DNA from: Ligustrum vulgare
Taxonomy: Eukaryota > Streptophyta > Magnoliopsida > Lamiales > Oleaceae
Reading direction: 5' to 3'
Assembly (NCBI GenBank): GCA_963555705.1
Contig: OY743169.1
Span: 6,572,014-6,636,013 of the forward strand
DNA length: 64,000 bases
The translations under genes were made by a program, and so were the position numbers. Each line of letters opens with the position of its first letter. The stretch's first letter is position 1. Below the pieces are notes generated by a model. It saw nothing but the letters and a program-made list of their open reading frames with translations. It had not been told where the DNA came from and searched no databases. Of this stretch, positions 12,207 to 24,400 are shown in pieces.

Positions 12207-12947
12207 ATGAATGCCAGGGCGCTGGCCCTCATTGACGAGGTGGAATCGTCCGTGGACGAGGTGCAGCGGGACAAGAGAAATGCTGAAACTGCTCTCCGGC
12301 ATGCGGACAACATGCTAAAGGAGATTAATGATTTAAAGACCCAGCTGGCCATAGCCCGGAAGTCTTCCTCAGAAGAGAGGGCTAATGCAAAGCGCCTCCA
12401 GGAGGACAATGATAAACTGAAGCATGACCTCCGGTCCTCTGAATCAGACTTGGCGGTTATGTACAAAAAATTAGATGATTCCAAACGTGCACAGTCCATC
12501 ACATCTGAGGCTTTGACTGCTGCTAATGCAGCCAAGTCCAGGCTGGAAGCTGAGGTGGTAGCAGCCAATGAAAAATTGGGGAGAGAGCTGGAGGCTAAGG
12601 CAAAGGCGGAGGAGGACCTTGCCTCTTTGGAGAGGCATATGCAAATGAGGATTACTGAGGTTCTGGAGCAGACTGTCACGACACGGGTGGAGAATGCTTT
12701 AAGTACCAGACTGTCTGAGGTTGTCCAGAACTTCAAAGACACTTTTGAAGAGACCCCAGAGTACGAGGCTATGCAGAGGGTCTTTGGGAACTTAGGGGCT
12801 AGGATGGCTTTGGGGGACGTGAAGGAAGCTTTTCCGACTTTGGACCTGTCCTCCATTGAAACCTTGTACCCCGAGCCTCAAGATGCTCCTGCGGATTCAC
12901 TGGATGCATCTGGAAAGGGCTTTTCAGAAGATGTCCCTCCGCAATAA
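12207..12947 (+). pseudogene. Antisense ORF of Tat element, coiled-coil C-terminal part
   Basis: An open frame of 246 codons, nearly all charged heptad-type sequence (EEVQRDKRNAETALRHADN through AEEDLASLERHM), that is, a long coiled coil. The last ~90 residues are less charged and end ...SEDVPPQ. Between 11945 and 12207 the same product seems interrupted by stops, so this is the separated C-terminal portion of the antisense protein rather than a gene of its own. Coiled coils are usual at the end of this ORF class, probably for self-association (inference). Confidence 0.55.
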
Positions 12948-13879
12948 TCCCCTCCTGTATTTACCTTATTGTTGGGTTTTTTTTTGTAAGTGCCCTGACA
13001 CCTGATATTGTAAATGCAACATTCATTCAATTTGTAATTGCCTTAATTTTATGAATGAAATGACTTATTCATATTTTCCCAGTATTTTGGCAGCAACGTT
13101 TCAAACTGTTTAAGCATAAGTGTTTCCAAGTGCGGATGCCTTGTAATTGTAAATGTCTTGTATGATGATGTAAAACGTTCTTGAACTGTATGATAATATG
13201 TGGTAGAGTTTGTATGAACTCCTGTGGATGGCGTGATCACTTTCAATCTATACGCAGTACTTAGTACACATGTGTTTTGCAAACGCTTTATCGGAATATA
13301 TGTATGAGAGTATTAAACACTTTGCGGACACGTTTAACACTTCGTAAAAGGAAGCGCTCTGCATGTATGAACTAGCTTAATGCACCCACGTTTGCTGATT
13401 AGATCTGATTTTGACCAAGAGTTTTGGTTTATATGACAACATTTGATTAAATTTGAATGCTTCCAAACGCAAATGTCTTTTCAAACGTATTGCATGGTGA
13501 ATGAGTACAGTCCCTCAGATCTGAGTGGTTCGAGGCATTCATGTTTACCAGTGAGATCTGATATTGACGATCATTTGAACGTTTCTTAAATCACACTTTT
13601 TAGGACCTATGCAAGCGAGTTTATATGAACCCCCTTTCATGGTGCCAACGCACTCAATTCTTACGTAGTGATTGCTGTGTGGGCTTTATAAGAGTCCCTT
13701 GTTTTTAACAATTTTCATGCATAGCGTGGATGTATGGTGTTACGACCAAAATAATCTTGGAACTTGCGTTTATCCATTATGTTTATCTAATTTAGAAATT
13801 GACATAATCTTCAACGTAGCTCACCCATGATTTTATGAAATCACATGATAATGCTGCAATCATAGAGGAGGAATTTGGT
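12948..13879. other. Noncoding spacer between antisense ORF and integrase
   Basis: The two convergent coding units of the Gypsy element meet here. No ORF with a domain is visible. An AATGAAATGA-type A-rich run near 13055 could serve as a polyadenylation signal for the plus-strand gene, but this is not firm. Confidence 0.5.
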
Positions 13880-14939
13880 TTATTGAAAATAACGAAGAAG
13901 GTGGTCCGTGTTCCAAGGATTACATAGAGGTACTCCAGATAGGTCCTCAATCATGTACGTTCCGGGTACCACATCGACAAAGACTTTGTAAGGGTCTTCC
14001 CAGTTGGGACCTAAAGTCCCTACTCCTGGTTCCTGTGTTGAAGGAAGAACCTTTTTGAGGACCAAGTCTCCAATATTAAAGCATCGACTTTTCACTCTTT
14101 TGTTGTAGTATCGACCCATCTTTTTCTGGTACCTGACCATCACCACTTGGGAATCACTCCATTTTTCCATGAGGAAATCAAAACCGGCCCTTTGCGCTTC
14201 TTCGTTCCTAACTTCGTCGTAATGAATTTGTCGAACCGAAGGGATCCCAATTTCAACGGGACATACCGCCTCAGCTCCATATGCCAATGAGAAAGGTGTT
14301 TCACCAGTAGCGGTGTGCGAAGTGGTTCGAAGCGCCCATAACACTTGTGGGAGTTCATCTACCCATGCGCCCTTTTTGGATTTCAACTTCCTTTTCAGGG
14401 TATTTTTTATGGTTTTGTTCACAGTTTCGACCTGTCCGTTGTCCTGTGGGTGATGTGGAGATGAGAAAAATTTCTTAATTCCCAACTCGTCGCATAACTC
14501 ATCGACGCTTCTGTTTTTGAACTGTTTCGCATTGTCACTAACCAGCGAGTGTGGTATTCCGAACCGGCATATGATATTCTTCCAAATGAACTTGGTGGTG
14601 TTGGCCTCGGTGATCCTCATCAAAGGTTCCGCTTCGACCCACTTGGTGAAGTAATCAATTGCCACTACCGCAAAACAATTGTTACCAGCACCCCTAGGCA
14701 TATGACCGATAATATCAACCCCCCCACTTTGCAAAAGGCCAAGGACTAGTCACCACAGTTATCTTGTGATGCGGCTGATGTGATATGGCCGCGTGTCTCT
14801 GGCATTTATCGCACTTGCGCACGAAGCCATGGGAGTCCTTTCGCATAGTAGGCAAAAAATATCCCTGTTTAAGGGCTTTCCGTGCTCGCGATAACGCCCC
14901 GGCATGGTTGCCACATATGCCCTCATGGATTTCTCTCAT
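13880..14939 (-). pseudogene. Gypsy integrase
   Basis: The 14939-14715 segment holds the HHCC zinc module (H-x-GNHAG ... CDKCQ). The overlapping 14734-13880 segment, in another frame, holds the core: first Asp in GVDIIG, second in VSDNAKQF, and the Glu in NGQVETVN, spaced as in D,D-35-E integrases. A C-terminal YNKRVKSR...GDLVLKKV module follows and the frame ends at LLRYFQ. The 20-bp overlap of two frames is a frameshift that separates zinc finger from catalytic core. It would insert the cDNA at target sites if repaired by trans-supply. Catalytic residues are intact. Confidence 0.85.
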
Positions 14940-14969
14940 TACATATCGTCCTTCCTCTGGACCTACACA

Positions 14970-16049
14970 TCACAGTAAAGGGGAGGTGTAACTCCGCTTA
15001 TAAAGTAGGTCATCCAAGAGAACGAAATTCGCAGCGTATTTTTGCAATTTTCGAGCTGCCTCTGGCTCATTTGGCACTGTCTGATGCTTCAAATATGCGA
15101 TTAGGAGATTCATCCAATATCCCTCTTCTTCTACTGCCAAAATCTCCGGTCCTGGCTCAATGGAAGAAGTCAACACGCGCTCAACTGGGATTAGATTATG
15201 TAGCTCTGAATCACCGCTGCTTGCTAGTTTGGACAAAGCATCGACGTTGGAATTTTCTGTTCTGGGGATGTGCTGCAACTCCATTTTTTCGAAGTGCACA
15301 ACCAAATCTCTTACTTTCTTCAAGTAAGCGACCATAGAAGGTTCTTTAGCAGAAAATTGTCCATTGAATTGACTTATAACGAGCTGTGAATCGCTATTCG
15401 CCACTACAGACTTAATCTTCAAAGCTTTTGCAAGTCTTAACCTAGCTAATAACGCCTCGTACTCAACAACATTGTTTGAGGCTTTGAATTCAAAGCGGAC
15501 CGCACTGTGTAGTTTAAACCCCTCTGGGCTTATTAACAATATTCCCGCACCGGATCGTCCCTCAGCCGAGGACCCATCAACGAACAATTTCCACTCCTGG
15601 CTGTCATCTGTGTTATCAACCATCTCGACTTCCGGTGGATGTGTGAATTCGACTACGAAGTCCGCCAACGCTTGACCCTTTATGGCGGTCCGAGGCGCAT
15701 AATGTAGGTCGAACTGGCTGATTTCTATCGCCTATTTCAGTAACCTCTCAGATACGTCTGGTTTTTGCAACACTTGTCTCATGGGAAAGTTGGTTAGCAC
15801 GCGTATGGAGTGTGCCTGAAAGTAGGGACGAAGTTTGCGAGAGGCTGTGATTAATGAGAGAGAAAGTTTCTCCATATCTGGGTAGTGTATCTCAGCATCT
15901 AGCATGGCTTTGCTCACATAATATACTGGGAATTGATTCCCATCCTCCTCTCTGACCAACACCGAGCTAACAGCCTCTTTGGATACAGCCAAATACAGGT
16001 AGAGAGGCTCGCCAGCCTTTGGCTTTGATAGCAATGGGGGTCGTCCCAA
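14970..16049 (-). pseudogene. Gypsy RNase H plus additional (archaeal-type) RNase H
   Basis: 16049-15732 carries the classical RT-linked RNase H (EPLYLYLAVS...FPVYYVSKAM...MEKLSLSLI). It ends at an in-frame TAG (15732-15734). The same frame then runs to 14970 with a second RNase H: FVDGSS, NNVVEYEALL, NSDSQLV and NVDALSKLA, which supply the D-E-D-D residues. A second RNase H of this type directly after the first is the hallmark of the Tat clade. Upstream, a one-base frameshift and a TGA in place of an expected Trp codon (near 16095) separate it from the reverse transcriptase. Confidence 0.8.
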
Positions 16050-16114
16050 AGATGCTTTCAGGTCGAAAAAAGCTTGCTCACATTCCGGTGTTCATTGGAA
16101 TTGCTTTCCCCCCT

Positions 16115-17959
16115 TTAGGACTTGAAAAATGGCAAGCATTTGTCAGCGAATTTTGAGACGAATCGATTCAAGGCCGCAATTCTCCCCGTTAAGCTTTGCA
16201 CTTCTTTTGGATTTCGAGGTGACTGCATATTTAACAACACATTGATTTTGTCGGGATTAGATTCGATTCCCCTCTTATTCACCATGAATCCAAGGAATTT
16301 TCCAGATGTTACCCCAAAAGCACACTTCGCTGGATTGAGTTTCATTCGATATTTCCTCAAAAAATCGAAGGCCTCTGACAAATGGAGGATATGGTCCGTG
16401 GCGAACATGCTTTTGACTAGCATGTCATCAACATATACTTCAATGGTGTTTCCTAATTGTTCCGAAAACATGCGGTTTACCAGTCTCTGATAGGTAGCTC
16501 CTGCATTTTTCAAGCCAAATGACATAGCTCTGTACCAATAGAGTCATCTATCTGTAATAAATGAAGTATGCTCCTCGTCCGATTCGCACATGGGGATTTG
16601 ATTGTACCCAGAGTAGGCATCCATGAAGCTTAGTAGCTCATGTCCTGCCGTGGAGTCGACCAACTGATCGATCCAAGATAGTGGAAAGCTGTCTTTGGGA
16701 CATGCATGGTTCAAGTTGGAAAAATCAATATACACCCTTAGTTCCCCATTGTATTTTGGTACCAAAACAGGATTTGATACCCACTTCGGATAGCGGGACT
16801 CTCTGATGAAGCCATTTTTCAATAGCTTTGTGACTTCATCTTTCAAGGCCTCATACTTGTCGGAACTCATGGACCTTCTCTTTTGCCTATGCCCAGGGCT
16901 TCGGGGATCCAGTTGGAGTCTGTGGCAGGCCTCCTTAGGATCGATCACAACCATGTCACCAGGCTTCCACGCGAATACATCGAGGTTTTGAAGTAAGAAG
17001 CTCTTCAATTGACTCTTGTATTCAGTCGGTGAGTCCAGTCCGATCTGTAATTCTTTGATTGGATCAAGTGGGTCTATACTGAAGCATTCTAACCTTTCGG
17101 CCGGAGTGGAACAATTGTCACCTGCCATTCTTGGGTCTAGATCTGCTAAATCCTCCTCCAATCTCATCGTAACATCCTTATTTCCAGAAGGCCATTCACC
17201 CAATCTTTCAGGGTCTGGAGCAGCCTCAGCCATCGCTACGTCACTGATCATGTTCAAGCTTTGATCTTGAAATTTTTGGATTGCATTTGTGTAACAGGCC
17301 CTTGATTCGGTTTGGCTCCCCCTTACAGTTGCAACGCCATGCTCCGTGGGGAACTTCATGCAAATGTATTTCGTATGCGTCACAGCTCCCAAGTCGATGA
17401 GACCTGGCCTCCTAATTGAACAATGATAGGAGGATATTTTGTCAACCACCAAGAATTCCATAGGGATTCTGGAGAGGGCTGGTGCTTGCCCTACTTCAGT
17501 CATAAGGGTTATGAACCCTCTGGGGGTTATGCTGTCCCCTGTGAATCCGTATATTGGATCCGGGACTGGAATGAGTGGAGTGTTGATCCCCATTTTATCA
17601 AAAGTTACCCCATAAATCACATTTACCGAGGCACCATCATCCACCATCATCTGTGATAACCCATTCCGAGCCACTACTACTCTGAAAACCAATGCGTCGT
17701 TATGTGGGAAGTGCACTCCGACGACATCGTCTTGGGTGAATGTGATAGATTCTGTCCGAGGCATCCCAACAGGGTGTGAATGGATATGATAATTCACGTT
17801 GGCGGGCTGTTTAGCCTCTCTTATATACCTCTTTTGGGGGTTGTTTGTGCTCCCACCTGGGTGGGGGCCTCCCAGTATTGTATCGATTTCACGGATAGGA
17901 AGGTCGGCAACAGGCATAGGTGCTTCCCTTGTATCTTTGGAATTTTCCGAGGCGGTATC
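16115..17959 (-). pseudogene. Gypsy protease and reverse transcriptase
   Basis: Reading from the right: a retropepsin-like segment with VDDGASVNVI (about 17650-17620), then the reverse transcriptase with NGFIRESRYPKWVSNPVLV, LRVYIDFSNLN, SFMDAYSGYNQI and, after an in-frame TGA at 16544-16546, FGLKNAGATYQRLVN and the catalytic YVDDM (about 16424-16438). The stop sits where Gly is expected between TDR and LYWY and does not change frame. Protease and RT process the polyprotein and copy the RNA genome in virus-like particles; this copy cannot make a full-length protein without readthrough. Confidence 0.85.
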
Positions 17960-19833
17960 CTGGTCCTTGTTCCTGTCTCTTTGATGATTGTCAATCATTT
18001 CCTTAGTTGAGTTCTTCCACGGAGCTCTCCTATCAGTCCGGTTGAACTTCTGACCACCGGATTTTTGAGTTCTCTCCATGTCGGGGGAGAAGTCAATTGC
18101 CCTCCTCCCCTGCGCCTTTTGATCAGCTAACATGTGGATTTCCCTGCAATCTTCTGTTGCGTGACCGTAGTACCTGTGGTAGGTGCAGTAAGCCCCAATC
18201 ATGGGCTGTTTCCCACTTCGGCCACTTTCCATCCTTCCTTGGGCTGTGGGAGGATTCTGAGAAGGGGTATTGGAGTGCAAGTGGGGGATAACTTCCGTGA
18301 TTTCTGCTGCAAAGCTAGATCCCGTCCCCGGGAACGGACGCGACGCTCCACCTCGGTTGTTACCGATCCTATCCTTGTTTCCTCCTTTCTTAAGATTTGT
18401 TTCATTTGAATACCCAAGATTGTATCTTCCTTGGGGGTGGTTGTCCCTGGCCCTAGTCATTTCTTCTGATACAATCTCCTCCTTCATCAGGTCTACGAGG
18501 GCATTTTAATCCCTTGGTTTCCTGCTTCGGACATCCCTCCAAAACATGCTTGTCATATCTAGTCCTCCCTTCAAAGCGGAAAACATCTCCGCCTCGGTGA
18601 TGTTTTCACAGATGTGCATCTCTTCAGTAAATCGAGCAAGGTAACTTTTCATAGATTCATCCATTCCTTGCCTTAGATCCTGAAGGCGCTGGAGTGGGAG
18701 ATGGCCAGGCCGGGAGGAAATAAAGCCATTTTTAAAAGCCGTTTTCAGATCTCTCCAATTATGGATGCTGCCAGGGGGGAGTTTTTTGTACCATCGTATC
18801 GCACTCCCCTCAAAGGTTAAAGCAAAGGCTTTACATTTCAGTGCCGGGGTGGCTCCGGCTATTTCTATGCTGGCGCGGTAATTTAATAGGTGATCATCAG
18901 GGTCACCTCGGCCAGAATATTTTGCAATTTCTGGAATTTCGAAGTCATGGGGCACGGAGCACCTACGGAGGCCCTCTGTGAAGGGGCTTATTTCCTCTTC
19001 GTCATCCAGTTCATATGAAGGTAGTTCACTGTTCTCGTCGTGACCGGAATACACTGGATCACGGTATTGGTCATAGAGTGGCGGAGCGTACTCCTGCCTT
19101 TGTGGTGGCAGAACACGGCCGTAGTTTGGCCTTTCATGGATCAGTAACTCATTACGAGACTTAGTCCGAACTGCTTCGGCTCTCCTTTCCTGCCTATTCC
19201 TAGGCTCATGCGTGGGGGTGAATCTTTCTACCCCCTTACCTTGTTGGTCCCCATGCATTCGACTCCGCGACAAGGCTTCTTCAGCGCGTCGCTCCCGTCT
19301 ATTTCTAGGCTCAGCTGCATTGTTTCGACCCCTCGCCTGGCTCTGAATAACCCTCCTATCCGGCTAAAGACACTTCCAGATTTTGCGGGCGAGGCCTCCC
19401 TGTGTCTAGCTGGGAGTGGGGCTTGTTCTTCACGTGCTTCATGTTCCAGGCCTTCCTCGTAGAAGGTCTCGGATTCCACCTCGGCATAAGCCTGTGTATC
19501 TTGATAATAATACGAGGCGGTTGCCACATCGGATGGTGAGTAATGTGGCTGTGGGTATTGTGGAGGCATCATGGGTTCATTCACTACATACCCTCTAGCC
19601 ATGTAGGCATTCATCACAGCAGTCTGTTCTATCTGCTGCTTCTGCATTTCCAGCATTTGGGCCACCATGCGAGTCATGTCTCACAACATGCGGCGATTAC
19701 AGTGCCGACATGATGGGTTAGGTTGTGCCCCTCCCTCATTGGCGTTCTCATGAGGTCCTTGAGAAACCTCCTCCTCGCTGTGCTGGCCATTTCTTCCCCT
19801 ACGGGGGTTGACATCACCATCGCTTTCGTTCAT
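17960..19833 (-). pseudogene. Gypsy gag
   Basis: Initiates at ATG 19833 (MNESDGDVNPRRG). An in-frame TGA at 19681-19683 lies just before MTRMVAQML. A frameshift follows near 19350, where the RRERRAEEA-type repeats change frame. The retrotransposon gag capsid domain (YSGRGDPDDHLLNY...AIRWYKKLPPGSI...FTEEMHICENIT) ends near 18530, and an in-frame TAA occurs at 18506-18508. The same frame continues to a zinc knuckle (YCTYHRYYGHATEDC, near 18150-18200). Gag would form the particle and bind RNA. Three disabling lesions in gag alone mark this copy as dead. Confidence 0.8.
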
Positions 19834-19930
19834 GTTTCAAAGAGATTTCTTGGTTTTAATTTATCTTTAAAGGATAGACAGATTCTTATCTCAACGCTCC
19901 GAGCCTTTTTTTTTCAAGGTGGTTAAACTT

Positions 19931-20340
19931 ATGTTTCAAAGTTTTAAGCCTTTTTCAAGGTGAATAAACTCATGTTTCAAAGCTTTTTACCTTTTTCAAG
20001 GTCACCGAATATATGTTTCAAAGCTCTTTACCTTCTTCAAGGTTATCACACTTATGTTTCAAAGCCCTTTACCTTTTTCAAGGTTACCACACTTATGTTT
20101 CAAAGCTCTTTACCTTTTTCAAGGGTACTAAACTTATATTTCAAAGCTTTACGCATTTTTCAAGGGTACTAAACTTATATTTCAAAGCTTTACGCATTTT
20201 TCAAGGGTACTAAACTTATATTTCAAAGCTTTACGCCTTTTTCAAGGGTACTAAATTTATATTTCAAAGTTTTACGCCTTTTTCAAGGGTACTAAACTTA
20301 TATTTCAAAATCCTTGCAGTTCTTCGATCTTTTGCAAGAG
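19931..20340. repeat. 41-bp tandem array in the Gypsy leader
   Basis: About ten copies of a 41-bp unit, with the ATGTTTCAAAG/ATATTTCAAAG landmark recurring at 19931, 19972, 20013, 20054, 20095, 20136, 20177, 20218, 20259 and 20300. Units at the LTR side are nearly identical and those toward gag are diverged. It lies in the 5' untranslated leader, between primer-binding site and gag start. Confidence 0.9.
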
Positions 20341-20416
20341 GTTACTCGCCCTTTTTCAGGACTTCCTTTCTATATGTGGCTTTTCATCATGTGTTTTCGT
20401 GGTTAGCAGTATGGTT

Positions 20417-20436
20417 TCCCAAAGACGACGCCAAAA
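20417..20436 (-). other. Primer-binding site of the Gypsy element
   Basis: Read on the minus strand, TTTTGGCGTCGTCTTTGGG immediately follows the 5' LTR. It resembles the TGGCGCCGTC-type primer-binding sites used by Tat-lineage elements, with a few changes. The tRNA was not identified. Confidence 0.6.
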
Positions 20437-21127
20437 TGTTGACCACAAAATCCGGCTGGACCTTAGACCAACACGTCTCAGCTCCTCCATCTTGAACACG
20501 TGGATTTTCTGCGCACTGTGACAAACAATCAGTCTGCAAAGGGGACCGAGGTGGCTCCGTTTGCACTCCGATGTCAAAGTCAGTATTCATTTTAGGCGAA
20601 TATATATTGGGTGCGGGAGAGGTAAATGTGTAAAAGAGGAAAAAGGGAGTGAGAGAAATATATCCTGTTAAGAGTGAGAAAATGCTAACCCCCTTCTTGG
20701 AGGCAAGTGTGCTCCATTTATAGAGGAACTTGTTGTCTCGGATCATGACACGTGACATACTTTACACTTGTCTTCACCCTAACTCTTGGAGGTGACAACC
20801 TTGCTTTTTGACCGTAATTATTGTTACATTTCGTAGGGGATGGACGCCTGTCACATCTTGGTAAAGGCAGTGTCACATCTTGGTAAAGGCAGTGTCACAT
20901 CTCTGACTCCATCTCTCTTCTGGTCACTGCCGTAAAGCGCTCCGTCTGAGTATAAAGTACATCGGTCAGGCGTAAATCAGTTCGGCTAAAAATGTTCGCT
21001 TGACACACCACCTCGGATCGGACCCAAGATGATATTTCAAGCCTTAGCTATGGGTCAAGGTCCGTTGAGCCTTAGTTGAGCCATTGCTAGTGAATCACTG
21101 TACCTCTCTTTGGGCTTGAATTTAACA
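20437..21127 (-). repeat. Gypsy 5' LTR
   Basis: 691 bp. In minus orientation this is the promoter LTR, with CTATAAATGGAG on the minus strand near 20712-20723. It contains a 22-bp tandem duplication (20852-20873 and 20874-20895; one copy in the 3' LTR at 9119-9140). Its outer edge lies 325 bp upstream of the TMX2-like start codon. Confidence 0.9.
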
Positions 21128-21452
21128 ACAAGAAATCCAGTAATATTACGAACAATTTGAAAATCGAATATTTTTCAATTACAGTACATTAAATCTAGGT
21201 AGTTACGTAATTTTCCCTAAAATTATTTATTAATTTTGACCTGAGCTTCTAAGCTATCCCAGACAAGTTTTAAGCATGGGCTTATAGTGTGGGCCTACTC
21301 CAACTAATAGTCCAAGTTTAGAGTTAGTAAGCATTGGGCCCAATCTTTCGAAGGTCCAATCAACCGATCAACGCTATGTCCAAGCCAAACTATTCATTTC
21401 ACAGATTTCAGAAGAAAAAACAAAGTCCCAGAGCAGCAACAACGGGAATCCA

Positions 21453-24400
21453 ATGAAATCGATCAACCGTGTGATTTCAGAACCGTACTATTTACTCCAT
21501 TTTCTAGCATTCTTCTCATACATTCCCATTCGCTGCTCCGCTTCTAACGTTTTCTCTCCTTCCCGATCGTCTCATCTCCTTTACAGAGTATTTAACTTTT
21601 CACGGATATACTTCCTTTTTCAAATATTGCAATTGAAATCGATTAGTTTAGTGATACTATTGTTTTGTTTCTTTCTGGTGAATTTGCAGGAAATTCAAGC
21701 GATTCTTGCATTTTTTGTTTTATCAGCTGTTAAGGTATGATTATTTAAAAAGTCCAAATTTTGATTTTCTATTTAGTTTTTAGTCTTTTTTTTATGCACC
21801 ATATTGTTTGGGGATATTGATGTGAAACGAATTGATTTTGGTACATGTGTTGTTAACTAAGGGTGGTTTATTCAATTGGGATTTTGAAAGAAATTTAAAG
21901 ATTTTTTTTAATGGATTTTATTGGATTTTATTGACTTTTATGGATTTGTATAGATTTTCAAAGACTTTTGTGGACATTTATTTAAAAGACTTTCATGGAC
22001 TTTTGTAGATTGATTTAAAAGATTTTTATAGATTTTTAAAGATTTCTACAAACTTTTATTTTTTAATTGAAAAATTTGAAAATGTCAAGCGAATTGGAAA
22101 AAATAAATAAAAAAATAAACCAAGTACCAATATTTAAAAAAATAATCTGCGAATAAAAAATTAATTAACTAATCAACATGTCAAATAAAATATTATTATT
22201 CTTATTAATATTATTATTATTATTATTATTATTCAACTCAATAACATGAATAAATAAACCAAGTAGCAATATTTGTAAAAATATTTTGTACAGAAAAAAC
22301 TAACTAAGCAACATGCCGAATAACATAATATTATTAGTCAACTCAATAACATAAATAAATAAATCAAGTACCAATATTTGTAAAAATAATCTGCGAAGAA
22401 AAAAATTAACTAATCAACATGCCAAATAACATAATATTATTAGTCAACTCAACAACATAAATAAATAAACCAAGTACCAATATTTGTAAAAATAATATGG
22501 GAAGAAAAAAATTAACTAATCAACATGCCCAACATCATTCCACATATTGGTTGCTATTGTAGCTCTCCAATAATTAGCATGCTCTCTTTGTTGTTCTTGA
22601 CTCTCATTAAGTGGTCCAAAATTATCTTCTTGATCATCCAGCATCGATGGAGTTGAAACTTCATCATCTGATTGAGTATTGCTTTCAGATGGTCTGGATT
22701 TTGCTTCTATCTTGGATCTATTCCGTTTTCGAGTTGTTGTGGGAACCTCTTGACTTATGGGCTGAGAGTGTGAGGGTGGAATGGAATTCTCAGGAAATGA
22801 AGACTCGTACAAATGTTCTTGTGTATCACTTTGTACGAATGCTCCAGTACTAGAATCATACATGAAGTTATCTAACGAACCGCTACCTATCCTTTCTTCC
22901 GTGTCAAATGTTCTGGCATCAGTATCATCCCCCAGTCCAAGTGCGTTTCTCCCAGTAGCTGTTCCATTTCCAATAACAATTTTCAAATCTTCATAGTCCA
23001 TGAAAGTGTCGGTACGATAACTTGAGTTTCCATTGCTCTAGTAAAGAACAAAATAAAATAATAATTAAGATATGAATAGATACACATCACTAACATGTGT
23101 TGTTAAACTTTGTTCAATATTTTAAATAAATGAAGTGTACCTTAATGTAGTCATCCCATACTTCATCACTTGCAGTGAATTTCTTAGTGAAAGGATCCCA
23201 TCCAAAACCAGAGCTATGACGCAGAAGTTTACAATAATCGTTGTATCTATTCTTAAACCATTTCATACGACTTTGATATTGGGAAAAGGTCCTTTGACAC
23301 CCAAGTTTTGCGTTAAGAGTGGGAAGTATTTTATTCGTCACAGTTAACTTGCTGAACGAGCCATTAGCATCGCGCCAACCACGAGTGGCAGCATCGACTA
23401 AGATTTTTAACAATTCATTGCTCTCTTCCACCATCCATACTTTATATTTCCCTTGTTGTGAATCTTTCATTTCCTTGTTATTGTCCATCCTAATGCCACA
23501 AGATATTAATAAGATACATTTTATATTACATATATTAAATAAAACTTATAAAATACATATTATTAATTTCAACAACAATGCATCATTTCATTTTATAGTA
23601 AATCTTCAACAACAATGCATCATTTCATTCTTGCACCAAAAAAGCTAGAAAACCAGTAATTTTCAGAGTAAGCAAATGCTGGTGACAAAGTTTTTTTATA
23701 GCTAACAAATCGAGTTACGTAAATCATTAGAATTACAGCAGTATAACATTTCTATATCTAAATATATGGCCTTTCTCATCTTTTGTCTACACAAGGTATA
23801 AAATCAAATAATCAAAAAAAGAAAAATAATGAATGATCATAGTGTGACTTTATCCTTTACACTAGGAGCTGATTTCATGGCTTCCATACCTAAAGAGCAA
23901 GAGAGGAAGGCCTCTCCCATGGCAACAAACCTATTGAAACATCAACCAAATTTGCCAACACAAAGTCACTCAACCCGGTGTCCCAGACCTCACAAAATTT
24001 GATCGGCCAATCAGTCAGCGACGTACGTAGCGACGCGTTTGTAAAACTTTGCTCGAAAAACCTCCCACACTTGGTATTTATAGTGATTGATCATTGCAGT
24101 GCTCTGATGTAAATTCAGATACTTGAATCCCTTCCTCAAGTGGAAATGGTGCACCACATTGAGGAGTGTGGTATCTACCGCGTCCGGTCGAATGATTGAT
24201 TTATGCCTCTCGGGTAAGCGCTCTTGAATTCGAGAACGACCATAGGGTATCATCCCAACAGTGACTCGTATTCCTAGTGACTTATCCGGATTAGATTTTA
24301 CACTCCTTGGCAATGAACATCTCACAACCTCCTGAGCAGCTGTCAAAGCTTTCGTCCTCAGCATAAATCTCCCATCAGTTCCCCAACTCCCTATTCCGAA

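Larger units (their letters stand above)
8705..21127 (-). mobile_element. Ty3/Gypsy LTR retrotransposon, Tat-like lineage
   Basis: A 12.4-kb element read on the minus strand: 5' LTR (20437-21127), leader with a 41-bp array, gag, protease, reverse transcriptase, RNase H followed by a second archaeal-type RNase H, integrase, an antisense gene on the plus strand (about 10168-12947), and 3' LTR (8705-9372). Both LTRs run TGTTGACC...TTCAACA/TTTAACA in plus orientation and differ at roughly a few percent of sites. Identical 5-bp target duplications ACAAG lie at 8700-8704 and 21128-21132. Several in-frame stops and frameshifts in gag-pol make it nonautonomous. The additional RNase H plus an antisense ORF before the 3' LTR is the known Tat-lineage layout. 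Confidence 0.9.

Noticed and set aside
12128..12856. 242-codon minus-strand Ser/Ala-rich frame opposite the coiled coil
   Set aside because: It mirrors the coiled-coil reading frame (the complement of Glu/Lys/Ala codons gives Ser/Leu/Phe/Ala) and has no domain; the plus strand fits the known antisense ORF class.
17780..18409. Several plus-strand frames across gag
   Set aside because: They overlap well-supported gag-pol sequence on the minus strand and have no recognisable motifs.
22195..22235. TTA trinucleotide run inside the Harbinger element considered as a separate microsatellite locus of interest
   Set aside because: Simple short repeat in AT-rich sequence with no further structure.
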